This document shows positions 17,385 to 27,309 of a stretch of DNA of 64,000 nucleotides, piece by piece. This DNA is from Photobacterium iliopiscarium. GTDB taxonomy: Bacteria > Pseudomonadota > Gammaproteobacteria > Enterobacterales > Vibrionaceae. The notes beneath the pieces are model-generated. The model saw only the letters and a program-made list of their open reading frames with translations, searched no databases and was not told the DNA's origin. Where the stretch lies: positions 372,001 through 436,000 of the forward strand of contig NZ_PYOO01000002.1 in assembly GCF_003026395.1 (NCBI RefSeq), in the 5' to 3' direction. The position numbers and the translations under genes were made by a program. The stretch's first letter is position 1. Each line of letters starts with the position of its first letter.

Positions 17385-19368
17385 TGGTTAGCTTCGCCTC
17401 CGACTTTTTATCATTAGCTGCAATATTCGCGGGTTTACGGAATCGGTAACGCTTATCGCTGATTGCAAAAGCACCACCTAGCGCCATTAAGAATGCACCC
17501 ATCCACATCCAATTAACAAATGGCTTGTAGTACATACGCACAGCCCATGCACCGTCATTACCTAAACGCTCACCCATAGCAACATATAAGTCACGGGTAA
17601 AGCCGCTATCAATTGCCGCTTCTGTCATCATTGAGCCAGCAACGGTGTAATAACGTTTTTCAGCGTGTAGCGTTGTAATATCGATACCGTTACGGCTAAT
17701 TTCAAAGTCAGCCACATAACCGTCATAGTTTGGACCATCTGCATCACGTAAACCGGCGAAATGGAAATCATAGCCTTTCACATTAACAGATTGACCTGGT
17801 GACATCCGTAAATCACGTTCGATACCGTAATTTGATACTAATGTCATACCAATAATAGCAACCGCTAAACCAAGATGGCCTAACATCATTGCCCAATGAC
17901 TACGTCCTAGCTTACCTAATCCATCAAGGAAAGAGTGACGGTGAGTTGCACGACGGTAGATCTCAACAAGGTGAAGAACAATAATCCACACTGCCATCAT
18001 CACACCGACAACCGCTAATGGCTCTACAACACTTGCTGTTAAATAAATAACCAAGAACGAGAACGGGACGGTAAATAAACCACACCACAACATTGGTTTC
18101 GCGATAGAAGCAAAGTTATCACGCTTCCAACGAACCAGAGGACCGATACCCATTAAGAATGAGAATGGCACCATTAACCATGTAAATAGAGTATTAAAGA
18201 ACGGTTCGCCAATAGAAACAGAACCTAAGCCTAATTGCTTATGAACTAACGGCAGTAACGTACCAATTAATACCACTAATAACGCAGCAACTAATAATAA
18301 GTTATTGGCTAATAAGAAGTTTTCACGTGAGAACAACGCATAGTTGCCACGAGAACGGATTTGACCACCACGCAGTGCGTAAAGCAGTAATGAACCGCCA
18401 ATAACCACGACTAAGAAGCCAAGAATAAACATACCGCGTGAGGGATCAGATGCAAACGCATGCACAGAAACCAACACACCAGAACGAACTAAGAACGTGC
18501 CGAGTAGACTTAATGAGAAAGCAGAAATCGCCAGTAATACTGTCCACGCTTTAAATGTACCGCGTTTTTCAGTTACTGATAATGAGTGCATTAGTGCCGT
18601 ACCCGCAAGCCATGGCATTAATGATGCATTTTCGACGGGATCCCAGAACCACCAGCCACCCCAGCCAAGTTCGTAGTAAGCCCACCACGAGCCTAGTGCG
18701 ATACCTAAAGTTAGAAATGACCATGCAGCGATTGTCCACGGACGTGACCAACGTGCCCAAGCCGTATCTAAACGACCTGTCATTAGCGATGCAATAGCAA
18801 ATGAGAATGCGACCGAGAAACCAACATAACCCATGTACAACATTGGTGGGTGAACAATTAAACCGGGATCTTGAAGCAATGGGTTTAAGTCACGACCTTG
18901 TACTGGGAAGTTTGGCAATGTGCGCAAAAATGGATTCGATGTTACGATGATAAACAGTAAGAAACCCACTGCCACCATACCCATAACGGAAAGTACACGC
19001 GCCACCGCTTCTAGAGGCATACCACGGCTAAATCGAGCAACTGCTGCTGCCCAACCCGCTTGGATAAGTACCCATAGCATCAATGAACCTTCATGCCCGC
19101 CCCATACTGCGGTTAAACGGTAATACCATGGCAGTAAACTGGTTGAGTTACTGGCAACATACGCTACCGTAAAATCATTGCTATAGAACGACCAGCTCAA
19201 AATACCAAACGACAATGCAAGCATGCCGAATACTCCGTAGGACAGTGGTCGTGCCATACGCATCATTGCTTGGTTACCAACCGTGGCACCATACAATGGG
19301 TAAATGCTGGCCAGCACCGATAGCGCAAGTGCGGCTATAAGAGCGAATTGGCCTAATTCAGGGATCAT
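17377..19368 (-). CDS. ccmF: CcmF, haem lyase core subunit
   Basis: CcmF is the large multi-spanning membrane protein that attaches haem from holo-CcmE to apocytochrome c. At 663 residues with about 15 hydrophobic helices it has the family size. The haem-handling tryptophan-rich motif WGGWWFWDPVEN is at about residues 236-247, and conserved periplasmic histidines (VHPPMLYMGY, near 172) flank it. It starts 3 nt after the ccmE stop codon and overlaps ccmG. Confidence 0.96.
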   Translation of the reverse strand: MIPELGQFALIAALALSVLASIYPLYGATVGNQAMMRMARPLSYGVFGMLALSFGILSWSFYSNDFTVAYVASNSTSLLPWYYRLTAVWGGHEGSLMLWVLIQAGWAAAVARFSRGMPLEAVARVLSVMGMVAVGFLLFIIVTSNPFLRTLPNFPVQGRDLNPLLQDPGLIVHPPMLYMGYVGFSVAFSFAIASLMTGRLDTAWARWSRPWTIAAWSFLTLGIALGSWWAYYELGWGGWWFWDPVENASLMPWLAGTALMHSLSVTEKRGTFKAWTVLLAISAFSLSLLGTFLVRSGVLVSVHAFASDPSRGMFILGFLVVVIGGSLLLYALRGGQIRSRGNYALFSRENFLLANNLLLVAALLVVLIGTLLPLVHKQLGLGSVSIGEPFFNTLFTWLMVPFSFLMGIGPLVRWKRDNFASIAKPMLWCGLFTVPFSFLVIYLTASVVEPLAVVGVMMAVWIIVLHLVEIYRRATHRHSFLDGLGKLGRSHWAMMLGHLGLAVAIIGMTLVSNYGIERDLRMSPGQSVNVKGYDFHFAGLRDADGPNYDGYVADFEISRNGIDITTLHAEKRYYTVAGSMMTEAAIDSGFTRDLYVAMGERLGNDGAWAVRMYYKPFVNWMWMGAFLMALGGAFAISDKRYRFRKPANIAANDKKSEAKLTNE

Positions 19369-19371
19369 TGA

Positions 19372-19854
19372 TCACTTACCTTGTAGTTGTTCTTCAGTGT
19401 ATTTAAGTCGTTTATGGTTTATCTTCATTGCATCTGCCACTTCAGGTGGCATATAGTTTTCATCATGCTTTGCAAGCACTTCACTTGCTTTAACTGTGGT
19501 TGGGTTAATCAATACACCCTGTGCCACAATACCTTGGCCTTCACGGAATAAATCCGGCAAAATACCATCATAAATAACGGTAACCGAAGGACCAATATCA
19601 GCCACTTTGAACGTAATTTGTAATGATTTAGGATCACGTTTAACCGATCCTTTTACAACCATGCCGCCAATACGTAATCGCTGCCCAATTTCAGGTCTAG
19701 CACCACCATCAGCCTTACCGTTAATTAATTCTGAAGGCGTATAGAATAAATTCATATTTTGGTTAAGCGCGTATAACACCAGTCCAACCGTAGCACCGAG
19801 TCCAAGCACTAACGCCAGTACAATCACTAAACGTTTTTGACGTCTTGGGGTCAT
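19372..19854 (-). CDS. ccmE: CcmE, periplasmic haem chaperone
   Basis: CcmE binds haem covalently through a histidine and carries it from CcmCD to CcmF. The 160-residue protein has an N-terminal anchor helix (about 9-29), an OB-fold periplasmic domain, and the haem site [13 protein letters not shown] with His130 and Tyr134. The start overlaps the ccmD stop (ATGA). Confidence 0.96.
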   Translation of the reverse strand: MTPRRQKRLVIVLALVLGLGATVGLVLYALNQNMNLFYTPSELINGKADGGARPEIGQRLRIGGMVVKGSVKRDPKSLQITFKVADIGPSVTVIYDGILPDLFREGQGIVAQGVLINPTTVKASEVLAKHDENYMPPEVADAMKINHKRLKYTEEQLQGK

Positions 19855-20057
19855 AGGGTGTTCTCCAATGTTTTTGCTTCTTTAATGCGTTGTTCACGCG
19901 CCATTTTATTGTTTATTTCGCGTAACAAACGACGTTTAGTTGCTAAGCTCGAAAATACAATCCATAACATCGATAGAAAAGAAATTGCGTAGGCACTCCA
20001 AACGTAGCCTGCATATCCACCCATCGCAAAAAAATCATTTATAGAATCAAAATACAT
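19851..20057 (-). CDS. ccmD: CcmD, small membrane subunit of the haem exporter complex
   Basis: A 68-residue protein with one membrane helix ([19 protein letters not shown]) and a basic, charged C-terminus, as in CcmD. It stabilises the CcmC-CcmE complex and is needed to release holo-CcmE from CcmABC. The N-terminal [15 protein letters not shown] is the family signature. It lies 7 nt after ccmC. Confidence 0.93.
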   Translation of the reverse strand: MYFDSINDFFAMGGYAGYVWSAYAISFLSMLWIVFSSLATKRRLLREINNKMAREQRIKEAKTLENTL

Positions 20058-20064
20058 AGCTATC

Positions 20065-20796
20065 TCACTTCACCAGTTTCTGTACCCAAGGGCGATGACT
20101 CTCACGTAATAGAATTTCATTACGTAACCGCACCAAGGTGACAGCAGCAAAGAAACAACCAAAACCAAGTAACATCACCAACAATGGCCATAACATATCG
20201 TTTGACATTGAAGGTTTGCCAAATTTAGAAATCGTTGCACCTTGGTGTAAGGTGTTCCACCATTCAACAGAGTAGTGAATAATTGGAATATTAATCACGC
20301 CGACAATCGACAAAATACCCGCGGCTTTTGCAGCTGTTTTGTGATCATCAAACGCGTTATACAATGCAATAACACCAAGATATAAAAATAATAGAATCAA
20401 TTCAGACGTTAAGCGAGCATCCCAAACCCACCAAGCACCCCACATAGGTTTACCCCAAATAGCCCCTGTAATTAGAGCAATAAAGGTAAACACGGCGCCA
20501 ATAGGTGCCATTGCAGCAGCAGCCATATCTGACATTCGAATCTGCCACACTAGACCAATAAAAGAAGAAATCGCCATGGTGACATAAATACTCATCGACC
20601 AAATTGCAGCGGGTACGTGAATATAAATAATCCTAAAGCTATCGCCTTGTTGATAGTCGGCAGGAACAAATAATAATCCCCATACCGATCCCACTAAAAT
20701 GGAGATCAAAGCGATAATAGAAAACCAAGGCAACAACTTACCGCATAGTCGGTAGGTGTTCTCTGCTTTAGCGTAGGGATGTAGCCACTTCCACAT
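20065..20796 (-). CDS. ccmC: CcmC, haem-transfer membrane protein
   Basis: CcmC attaches haem to CcmE on the periplasmic face. The 243-residue protein has six hydrophobic segments and the tryptophan-rich motif WGAWWVWDARLTSE (about residues 119-132). Periplasmic histidines flank it: His60 in IIYIHVPAA and a second in IPIIHYSVEWWN. It is separated from ccmB by 119 nt, the largest gap inside the operon; no promoter is clear in that gap. Confidence 0.96.
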   Translation of the reverse strand: MWKWLHPYAKAENTYRLCGKLLPWFSIIALISILVGSVWGLLFVPADYQQGDSFRIIYIHVPAAIWSMSIYVTMAISSFIGLVWQIRMSDMAAAAMAPIGAVFTFIALITGAIWGKPMWGAWWVWDARLTSELILLFLYLGVIALYNAFDDHKTAAKAAGILSIVGVINIPIIHYSVEWWNTLHQGATISKFGKPSMSNDMLWPLLVMLLGFGCFFAAVTLVRLRNEILLRESHRPWVQKLVK

Positions 20797-20915
20797 AATG
20801 CTCTCAACTTATAATAAATAATAAATACGTCACTGAGAGCAATATCATCACTCTCGCTTTCTTCATCGCTACACGGTTTGAATTAAGTGTAAGCGTTAAA
20901 GAAAAAATTCATCAG

Positions 20916-21584
20916 TTAATGGACACTGATCCTTAATGATGCTGCAACAGCAAATGGGGCTAAGGTCAAGGATCCCACTAACATCGCCCCCATAATGGCA
21001 AGTTGACCATCATAAGCCATACCCAAACTTGCCGCCTCAATCGCTGAGGTAGCGAATATAAGCACAGGTATATATAAAGGTAGTATGAGCAAGCTCAATA
21101 AAACGCCACCTTTTCGTAATCCAACCGTTAATGCCATGCCAATAGCACCTAAAAAGCTCAATGTTGGGGTACCGATCAGCAATGTGAGTAAGACGGCAAT
21201 CCAAGTATGTAAATTGAGTGATAATAGAATCGCTAATAACGGACTAATGAGAATTAATGGCAGTCCAGTCAGCAACCAGTGAGCGATCATTTTAGCAAAA
21301 GCAGCAACGGACAATGGCGTTGGCATCAGTAACATTTGCTCTAATGAACCGTCAAGATAATCATCACGGAACAAACGCTCCATTGATAATAAAGCAGCCA
21401 ATAAAGCAGCGACCCAAATTATACCCGGAGCAATACGGGCTAATAAATTAGGCTCAGGTCCAATGCCTAACGGAAACAACGTAATAACAATAATAAAAAA
21501 CCATAACGGATTAAAAATATCCGCCTGTCGACGATAAGCAATCAATAGCTCACGGCGAATAATTTGCATAAGGGTGTTAAGCAT
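20916..21584 (-). CDS. ccmB: CcmB, ABC transporter permease of the haem maturation complex
   Basis: CcmB is the membrane partner of the ATPase CcmA; CcmAB hydrolyses ATP to release haem-loaded CcmE from CcmC. The 222-residue protein has six hydrophobic helices and the family N-terminus (LMQIIRRELLIAYRRQADIFNPLWFF). It follows ccmA by 8 nt. Confidence 0.95.
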   Translation of the reverse strand: MLNTLMQIIRRELLIAYRRQADIFNPLWFFIIVITLFPLGIGPEPNLLARIAPGIIWVAALLAALLSMERLFRDDYLDGSLEQMLLMPTPLSVAAFAKMIAHWLLTGLPLILISPLLAILLSLNLHTWIAVLLTLLIGTPTLSFLGAIGMALTVGLRKGGVLLSLLILPLYIPVLIFATSAIEAASLGMAYDGQLAIMGAMLVGSLTLAPFAVAASLRISVH

Positions 21585-21592
21585 TATTGTTA

Positions 21593-22240
21593 TTATCCTA
21601 GCTTAATTTTTCTTAAACGGTCACTGTCGACAAACATGTCTTGGTGAGTGGTTAACAACACCATTCCACCACGCTCAGCATGAGATAAAAACAGCGCCTC
21701 AAGCACTTTTACACCTTGCTTATCTATCGCGGTTAACGGCTCATCAAGTACCCATAATTTATGGTTACTTAGCCATAATCGAGCTAAAGCGACACGACGC
21801 TGTTGACCCGCTGATAGCTGTCCAGCACTAATATCTTCACGGCCAGCTAAACCAACATGGGCCAGCGCCTGCCATAGTGCATCATCACCACTTACTTTAG
21901 GTGTTCCTTTGAGAGCGGAGCCTTGTTCACAAGTATGCATTGCTTGAAAAAAAGCCAAGTTCTCAAAGGCTGTAAGCTCGCGCTTTACACCTGTTTGATG
22001 CCCAAGAAACAATAATGCTTGGTGGTAATCTTCACGCGCGGTCACAATATTTTCATTGCACCACAATACGTCACCACTATCTGGATAGCCTAAACCAGCA
22101 ATAATTCTTAATAAGGTCGTCTTGCCTGCACCGTTTGGACCTTCAATTTGAACTAATTCGCCACTTGAAATAGTGAACGTTAATTCATCAAATAATACGC
22201 GTTCATCACGAACACAGCTCAAATTTGCTACTGACAACAT
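21593..22240 (-). CDS. ccmA: CcmA, ABC transporter ATPase of the haem maturation complex
   Basis: A 215-residue ABC ATPase with Walker [10 protein letters not shown] (about 34-42), signature [14 protein letters not shown] and Walker B LWVLDEPL. The open frame extends 19 codons upstream, but [20 protein letters not shown] is the family start, with AGGATA 10 nt before ATG 22240. It is the first gene of ccmABCDEFGHI and diverges from the FliK-like gene across 114 nt that must hold both promoters; none was identified with confidence. Confidence 0.95.
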   Translation of the reverse strand: MLSVANLSCVRDERVLFDELTFTISSGELVQIEGPNGAGKTTLLRIIAGLGYPDSGDVLWCNENIVTAREDYHQALLFLGHQTGVKRELTAFENLAFFQAMHTCEQGSALKGTPKVSGDDALWQALAHVGLAGREDISAGQLSAGQQRRVALARLWLSNHKLWVLDEPLTAIDKQGVKVLEALFLSHAERGGMVLLTTHQDMFVDSDRLRKIKLG

Positions 22241-22354
22241 AAAATGATGTATCCTAGGTGTCACAAAATAGCCGCATAGTACCACAATGGCTAACAAATT
22301 GACTAAACTGCTCAGCTTCTTAATCGTTAACTAACGTAAGTAAATGTGAAATAA

Positions 22355-23209
22355 ATGCAAATGAAAATATTGCCAAATCAACCTTCATTTATAGAAAAAC
22401 TTTCGACAATTGAATCGGTTAACGTAGCATCTAAACCCTCACATTTAGAATCATCATCAATAATTGCTAACAATCACTCAAAATTTATATCTCAACTGCC
22501 GCAATTATTATTATCTATGAATAGCTTGCAACAATTAGTTACAAATTTATTGATTCCGTTAAACTTAGGTACAGTTAAGTCAGCCCATTCGACACCACAA
22601 CCACTACAACAGTTATTTAATCAACTATTATTGCCTAATAACCAAGCAACCTTAATGACATGGTTACAGCACAATACGGGCCATCAAACCTTAGCGACGT
22701 TATTACAGCAACTGTCACAGCCCTCAAGCTTACTTAATCAATGGTTGAACCAATTGAGCCCTGAACAACAACAAGAGTTCACCGCACTATTGCGCCTTGC
22801 TGGTGAGCAACGAGGACCAGAAAACCAACGTTCACCCGATAATAACAATATTCATCTTCAATGGGTGCAAGACAACGGCCAAACAGTATTACTACAAATA
22901 AACAATCGTTCACAAAAGAAAACAAATACTGTTAAGAATAACAATAGTCAGTGGATCGTCAAATTGAGTTTACCTATTGGTGCAATAGATATTATGAATG
23001 TTATCGCTTGTTGGCATCAGCAGCAGTTAAGTACTCGCTTTGAATGTGCTAATCAAAAATTATTACATCATATAGAACGGGTAACACCTTATTTAATTTC
23101 ACGGTTACAACTATTAGGGATAAATAACGCTCCCCCACAATATAAACTGCTCCCTCACCAGCAACAACATCAGCCAACTGGCGCATCAGGGTTATCAATA
23201 AAAGTCTAA
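22355..23209 (+). CDS. FliK-like protein, partner of a free-standing FlhB C-terminal domain
   Basis: The 284-residue protein is rich in Gln, Asn and Leu. Its C-terminal third (from about residue 190: WIVKLSLPIGAIDIMN through LSTRF to YLISRLQLLGI) has the strand-helix pattern of the FliK hook-length-control C-terminal domain, which contacts FlhB. It lacks the exact DPPELG motif of the true fliK in this window. Sixteen nt downstream is a gene for an isolated FlhB C-terminal domain, supporting the FliK-like reading by context. The start could be Met1 or Met3; no strong ribosome-binding site is visible. Confidence that it is a gene is high; the functional label is moderate. Confidence 0.65.
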   Translation: MQMKILPNQPSFIEKLSTIESVNVASKPSHLESSSIIANNHSKFISQLPQLLLSMNSLQQLVTNLLIPLNLGTVKSAHSTPQPLQQLFNQLLLPNNQATLMTWLQHNTGHQTLATLLQQLSQPSSLLNQWLNQLSPEQQQEFTALLRLAGEQRGPENQRSPDNNNIHLQWVQDNGQTVLLQINNRSQKKTNTVKNNNSQWIVKLSLPIGAIDIMNVIACWHQQQLSTRFECANQKLLHHIERVTPYLISRLQLLGINNAPPQYKLLPHQQQHQPTGASGLSIKV

Positions 23210-23225
23210 GAACAAAAGGTATGGT

Positions 23226-23537
23226 ATGAAGAGTAAATCAACACCCAAGGCTCAACAAGCTATCGCACTTCGTTATGATGGTGAACAAGCCCCTTATGTT
23301 GCCGCTAAAGGTTACGATAAATTAGCACAACACATTATTGAACAAGTAAAACAGCAAGGTGGATTAATTCATCAAGATCCCGTACTCGCACAATATCTCA
23401 ATAGTTTTGATCTCAATGATCATATACCGCAGGAGTTATATTTAATTATTGCCGAACTCATTGCCTTTTCATGGTATCTAAACGGAAAAACCCCTCCGGG
23501 ATGGGAAGGGTTTGAAAATATTGATATAACGGCATAG
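23226..23537 (+). CDS. FlhB C-terminal-domain homologue (FlhX/EscU-type), stand-alone
   Basis: The 103-residue protein aligns along its length with the cytoplasmic C-terminal domain of FlhB: AIALRYDGEQAPYVAAKG matches SVALRYDPKLDAAPVVIAKG of the flhB in this window, and IPQELYLIIAELIAFSWYLNG matches the FlhB end. No membrane helices precede it. The segment at the FlhB autocleavage site reads PKAQ rather than NP(T/E)H, so the protein corresponds to the post-cleavage FlhB fragment. Such proteins are known in other flagellated bacteria and can bind the FlhB core. It is in an operon with the FliK-like gene and convergent with the DUF2802 gene. Confidence 0.85.
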   Translation: MKSKSTPKAQQAIALRYDGEQAPYVAAKGYDKLAQHIIEQVKQQGGLIHQDPVLAQYLNSFDLNDHIPQELYLIIAELIAFSWYLNGKTPPGWEGFENIDITA

Positions 23538-23556
23538 TTCCACACGAAGAATACAG

Positions 23557-23591
23557 ATTAACGTCGATAATAATCTATTAACGTCGATAAT
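23557..23591. repeat. 15-bp direct repeat at the DUF2802 stop codon
   Basis: ATTAACGTCGATAAT occurs at 23557-23571 and 23577-23591. The second copy is the last codons and stop of the DUF2802 gene (read on minus), so the gene end appears duplicated just beyond its stop. Confidence 0.75.
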
Positions 23592-24012
23592 GTTGCGGCA
23601 TACTTTTTTGTAAACTCAATAATAATTCAGCTTCAGCTTTGGGCAAGTCACACTCTTTCATTAGCTCGTTAACATCAGCCCCAAGTTCGACCATTTTGCT
23701 GGCTCGGCTGTACAAGCGCCCACCAGAATCATTCATGGCGATCTCGTTTTGACGTTCTTCAATCCGTTCCAATTGCTCAACCATATCAACTAACTTATTA
23801 CTCATACCAAGACTACCAGTACGTAATTCATTAAATTGTTTAGTTAAGCTTTCATGCTGTAACCGGTTATTTTTTAATACTTTCTCAATAGCTGAAAATT
23901 TTACTTCTAGTGCTTTTCGCGCTTGACGTTCACGGTTAATTAACACCGCCGCTGTTATCGCAATCAACCCAGAAATCACAACAGGTAACCATTGTTGAAG
24001 TATTATATCCAT
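23578..24012 (-). CDS. DUF2802 protein at the end of the chemotaxis operon
   Basis: The 144-residue protein has an N-terminal membrane helix (WLPVVISGLIAITAAVLI), a long coiled-coil (about 30-95, LEVKFSAIEKVLKNN ... VEQLERIEERQNE) and a small C-terminal domain (VELGADVNELMKECDLPKAEAELLL) that looks like a helix-turn-helix. This is the DUF2802 family found directly after cheW in Vibrio polar-flagellum operons. Function is not established. It overlaps the cheW stop by 1 nt, so cotranslation is likely, suggesting a role at the chemotaxis or flagellar pole. Confidence 0.88.
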   Translation of the reverse strand: MDIILQQWLPVVISGLIAITAAVLINRERQARKALEVKFSAIEKVLKNNRLQHESLTKQFNELRTGSLGMSNKLVDMVEQLERIEERQNEIAMNDSGGRLYSRASKMVELGADVNELMKECDLPKAEAELLLSLQKSMPQHYRR

Positions 24013-24506
24013 TACAAATATGCAACCTCATCCCACTCGTCTTCTGACAACAGCTTATTTAAATCGACCAAGATCAATAATTGGTCATCACGGTTACTGA
24101 CACCTTGAATAAACTTGGCACTGTCTTCCGTACCAACACATGGCGTGCTATCAATTTCAGAATTACGCAAATAAACCACTTCTGCCACACTATCGACTAA
24201 AATACCAATCACTTGCGTTTCCGCTTCAATGATCACAATGCGCGTGTTATCTGAAATCTCACCATGCTGTAAACCAAAACGGGCACGAGTATCAATAACG
24301 GTAACAACATTGCCACGTAAATTAATAATACCAATTACGTAATCAGGCGCACCGGGTACTGGCGCGATATCTGAATATCGTAAAACTTCACGTACTTGCA
24401 TAACATTAATGCCATAAGTTTCATTTTCTAATTGAAATGTAACCCACTGCAAAACGTGATCGTTAACGCCATCTTTTTGCATTTCCGTTATATTTACTTG
24501 GGACAT
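24012..24506 (-). CDS. cheW: CheW, chemotaxis coupling protein
   Basis: CheW links the CheA kinase to chemoreceptors in the polar arrays. The 164-residue protein is one SH3-like CheW domain, with conserved stretches VTFQLENETYGINVMQVREV, IGIINLRGNVVTVIDTRARF and GILVDSVAEVV. It lies 20 nt after parP in the same operon. A Shine-Dalgarno-like AGGAAAG precedes the ATG. Confidence 0.96.
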   Translation of the reverse strand: MSQVNITEMQKDGVNDHVLQWVTFQLENETYGINVMQVREVLRYSDIAPVPGAPDYVIGIINLRGNVVTVIDTRARFGLQHGEISDNTRIVIIEAETQVIGILVDSVAEVVYLRNSEIDSTPCVGTEDSAKFIQGVSNRDDQLLILVDLNKLLSEDEWDEVAYL

Positions 24507-24526
24507 AGCCTTTCCTCTTTAATGCC

Positions 24527-25262
<736 letters not shown>

Positions 25263-25270
<8 letters not shown>

Positions 25271-26045
25271 TGTGAGCCAACCTTGTTAAGTGACTCAGCA
25301 GCGTTTTATAAGCAAACACCCCTCGACAATTATGCGCATACAATGAGGGTGGCATATGTTTAATACTGGCATCACGAAACTTAGTATCAATAGGAATTGC
25401 AGACATCCACACTTGATCTGGGTAGCGTGTTTTTAAGTCTTGTAACGTTTGTAATGACGCACGAGTACGCTTGTCATACATTGTCGGTACAATGGTGACA
25501 TCAAATCCCGATGGCTTTGAACGTTGCATAATTTGTAAAGTACGTAACATCCGCTCTAAGCCTTTCATGGCTAAAAATTCTGTTTGTACTGGAATTAAAA
25601 TACGATCACTGGCCGCCAATGCGTTGACCATCATCACCCCTAAAATTGGCGGACAATCAATTAATACATAATCATAATCAGCCGCAACACTGTGCAAGGC
25701 TTTTTTTAACACTAATCCCATCCCACTACGATTTCCCATAGAACGATCTAAAGTCGCTAATGACATATGCGCGGGAATAATATCTATGTTGTTAAATGTA
25801 GTACTTAAAATTAATTCTCTGACGCCATCACGTGTGATCTCAGGTAATTGAAATAAATCAAACAAACTGGCTGGTACATAATCAGCATCAAAATTTAAAT
25901 ATGTTGTCAATGAACCATGGGGATCAGTATCAACCACTAATACCCGTTGGTTTTGTTCACTTAATAATCCTGCTAATGCTATAGTAGTGGTCGTTTTCCC
26001 TACTCCACCCTTTTGGTTTGCAATACTCCAAACAACCACCGTCAA
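25263..26045 (-). CDS. parC: ParC, ParA-like ATPase for polar placement of chemotaxis arrays
   Basis: A 260-residue ParA/MinD-type ATPase with deviant Walker A KGGVGKTT (12-19), VVDTDPHGSLT (Walker A') and VLIDCPP (Walker B). In Vibrio, ParC gathers at the flagellated pole and guides inheritance of chemoreceptor arrays through ParP and CheA. Here it sits between cheB and parP, the same order. It starts 4 nt after the cheB stop codon and overlaps parP by 8 nt. Confidence 0.93.
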
Positions 26046-26049
26046 CTCC

Positions 26050-27234
26050 TCACGACAAACCTAATTCAATTAAAATACATTCAGCAATACGGTCGAGGGG
26101 AAGATCATGACTAGAAATGCCCGCTTTAGCAACTGCTTGTGGCATACCATATACGACACAGCTATCTTCATCTTGTGCCCAAACGGTCGAACCATTGGCT
26201 TTTAACATGCGTGCACCTTCACGTCCATCGGCACCCATGCCTGTCAGCACTATCGATAACACCCGATCATTAAACACTTTAGCCGCCGATCCAAACGTCA
26301 CATCAACACACGGTTTATAATTCATTCGATCGCCACCATCAATAATTCGTAACCGTGCGCCAACGTTACGGCCATCGACCATCATCTGCTGTCCACCTGG
26401 CGCTAAATATGCCACGCCTGCACGTAGTATATCGCCATCTTGCGCTTCTTTTACTTCAATACGGCACAAGTTATTTAATCGAGAGGCAAAAGCGGCAGTA
26501 AATGTCACGGGCATATGTTGTATAAGTACAATCGGATGAGGAAAATTAGCGGGTAATTGGGTCAATATTTTTTGTAAAGCAACCGGACCACCAGTTGATG
26601 TTCCAATAGCGACTAACTGATATTTTTTACCTGATGCGCGAAAATGTAATGGCATTGATAAAGGTATTATCGAGCCGGCCATTGCCGACCCTGTTAGCAC
26701 ACGTCTAGCGGTCGAAGTAACCATGGTGTTCGGTGGCGTCATCACTTTAGCGCTTATGGCTGGAGTATGACGAACAAAGGGCGTTGATGTAGGTTTACTT
26801 GGCGTAGCTAGGCTGCTATTGCGACGCAAATAAAACCGCTTCCCCGCTAACTCCGCTACGCGTTTTTGTAATAAATCGACCGCGTCATCACGGTTACGAG
26901 CAATATCTTCAAATTTTTTCGGTAAGAAATCTAGAGCCCCAGCATCAAGGGCATCTAAGGTGGCTTTTGCGCCTGCTTGGGTTAAAGAAGAAAACATCAA
27001 AATAGGCGTTGGAGAAATTTTCATGATTTCACGAACGGCAGTGATCCCATCCATTACAGGCATTTCAATGTCCATAGTAATGACATCAGGCTGTAAAACT
27101 TTGACTAATTCACACGCCTCTTTGCCATTAATCGCATTCCCTACAACGGTTAATCGAGGATCTGCATTAATAATTTCACTCACACGACGACGAAAAAAAC
27201 TTGAGTCATCAACAACTAAAACCTTTATTGCCAT
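26050..27234 (-). CDS. cheB: CheB, receptor methylesterase/glutamine deamidase
   Basis: A 394-residue protein with an N-terminal receiver domain (phosphoacceptor Asp55 in [12 protein letters not shown]) and a C-terminal methylesterase domain with the Ser-His-Asp triad motifs [18 protein letters not shown] and TGMGADG. The long linker between the domains (about 130-200) is Pro/Thr-rich. CheB removes methyl groups from chemoreceptors to adapt signalling. It follows cheA by 75 nt. Confidence 0.96.
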   Translation of the reverse strand: MAIKVLVVDDSSFFRRRVSEIINADPRLTVVGNAINGKEACELVKVLQPDVITMDIEMPVMDGITAVREIMKISPTPILMFSSLTQAGAKATLDALDAGALDFLPKKFEDIARNRDDAVDLLQKRVAELAGKRFYLRRNSSLATPSKPTSTPFVRHTPAISAKVMTPPNTMVTSTARRVLTGSAMAGSIIPLSMPLHFRASGKKYQLVAIGTSTGGPVALQKILTQLPANFPHPIVLIQHMPVTFTAAFASRLNNLCRIEVKEAQDGDILRAGVAYLAPGGQQMMVDGRNVGARLRIIDGGDRMNYKPCVDVTFGSAAKVFNDRVLSIVLTGMGADGREGARMLKANGSTVWAQDEDSCVVYGMPQAVAKAGISSHDLPLDRIAECILIELGLS

Positions 27235-27309
27235 TTGTTTTTATTCCTTTATCTAAACAATACCGCAAGCCTAAACACTAACGGTTAACATGGTTATCAT
27301 TGTTAATAA

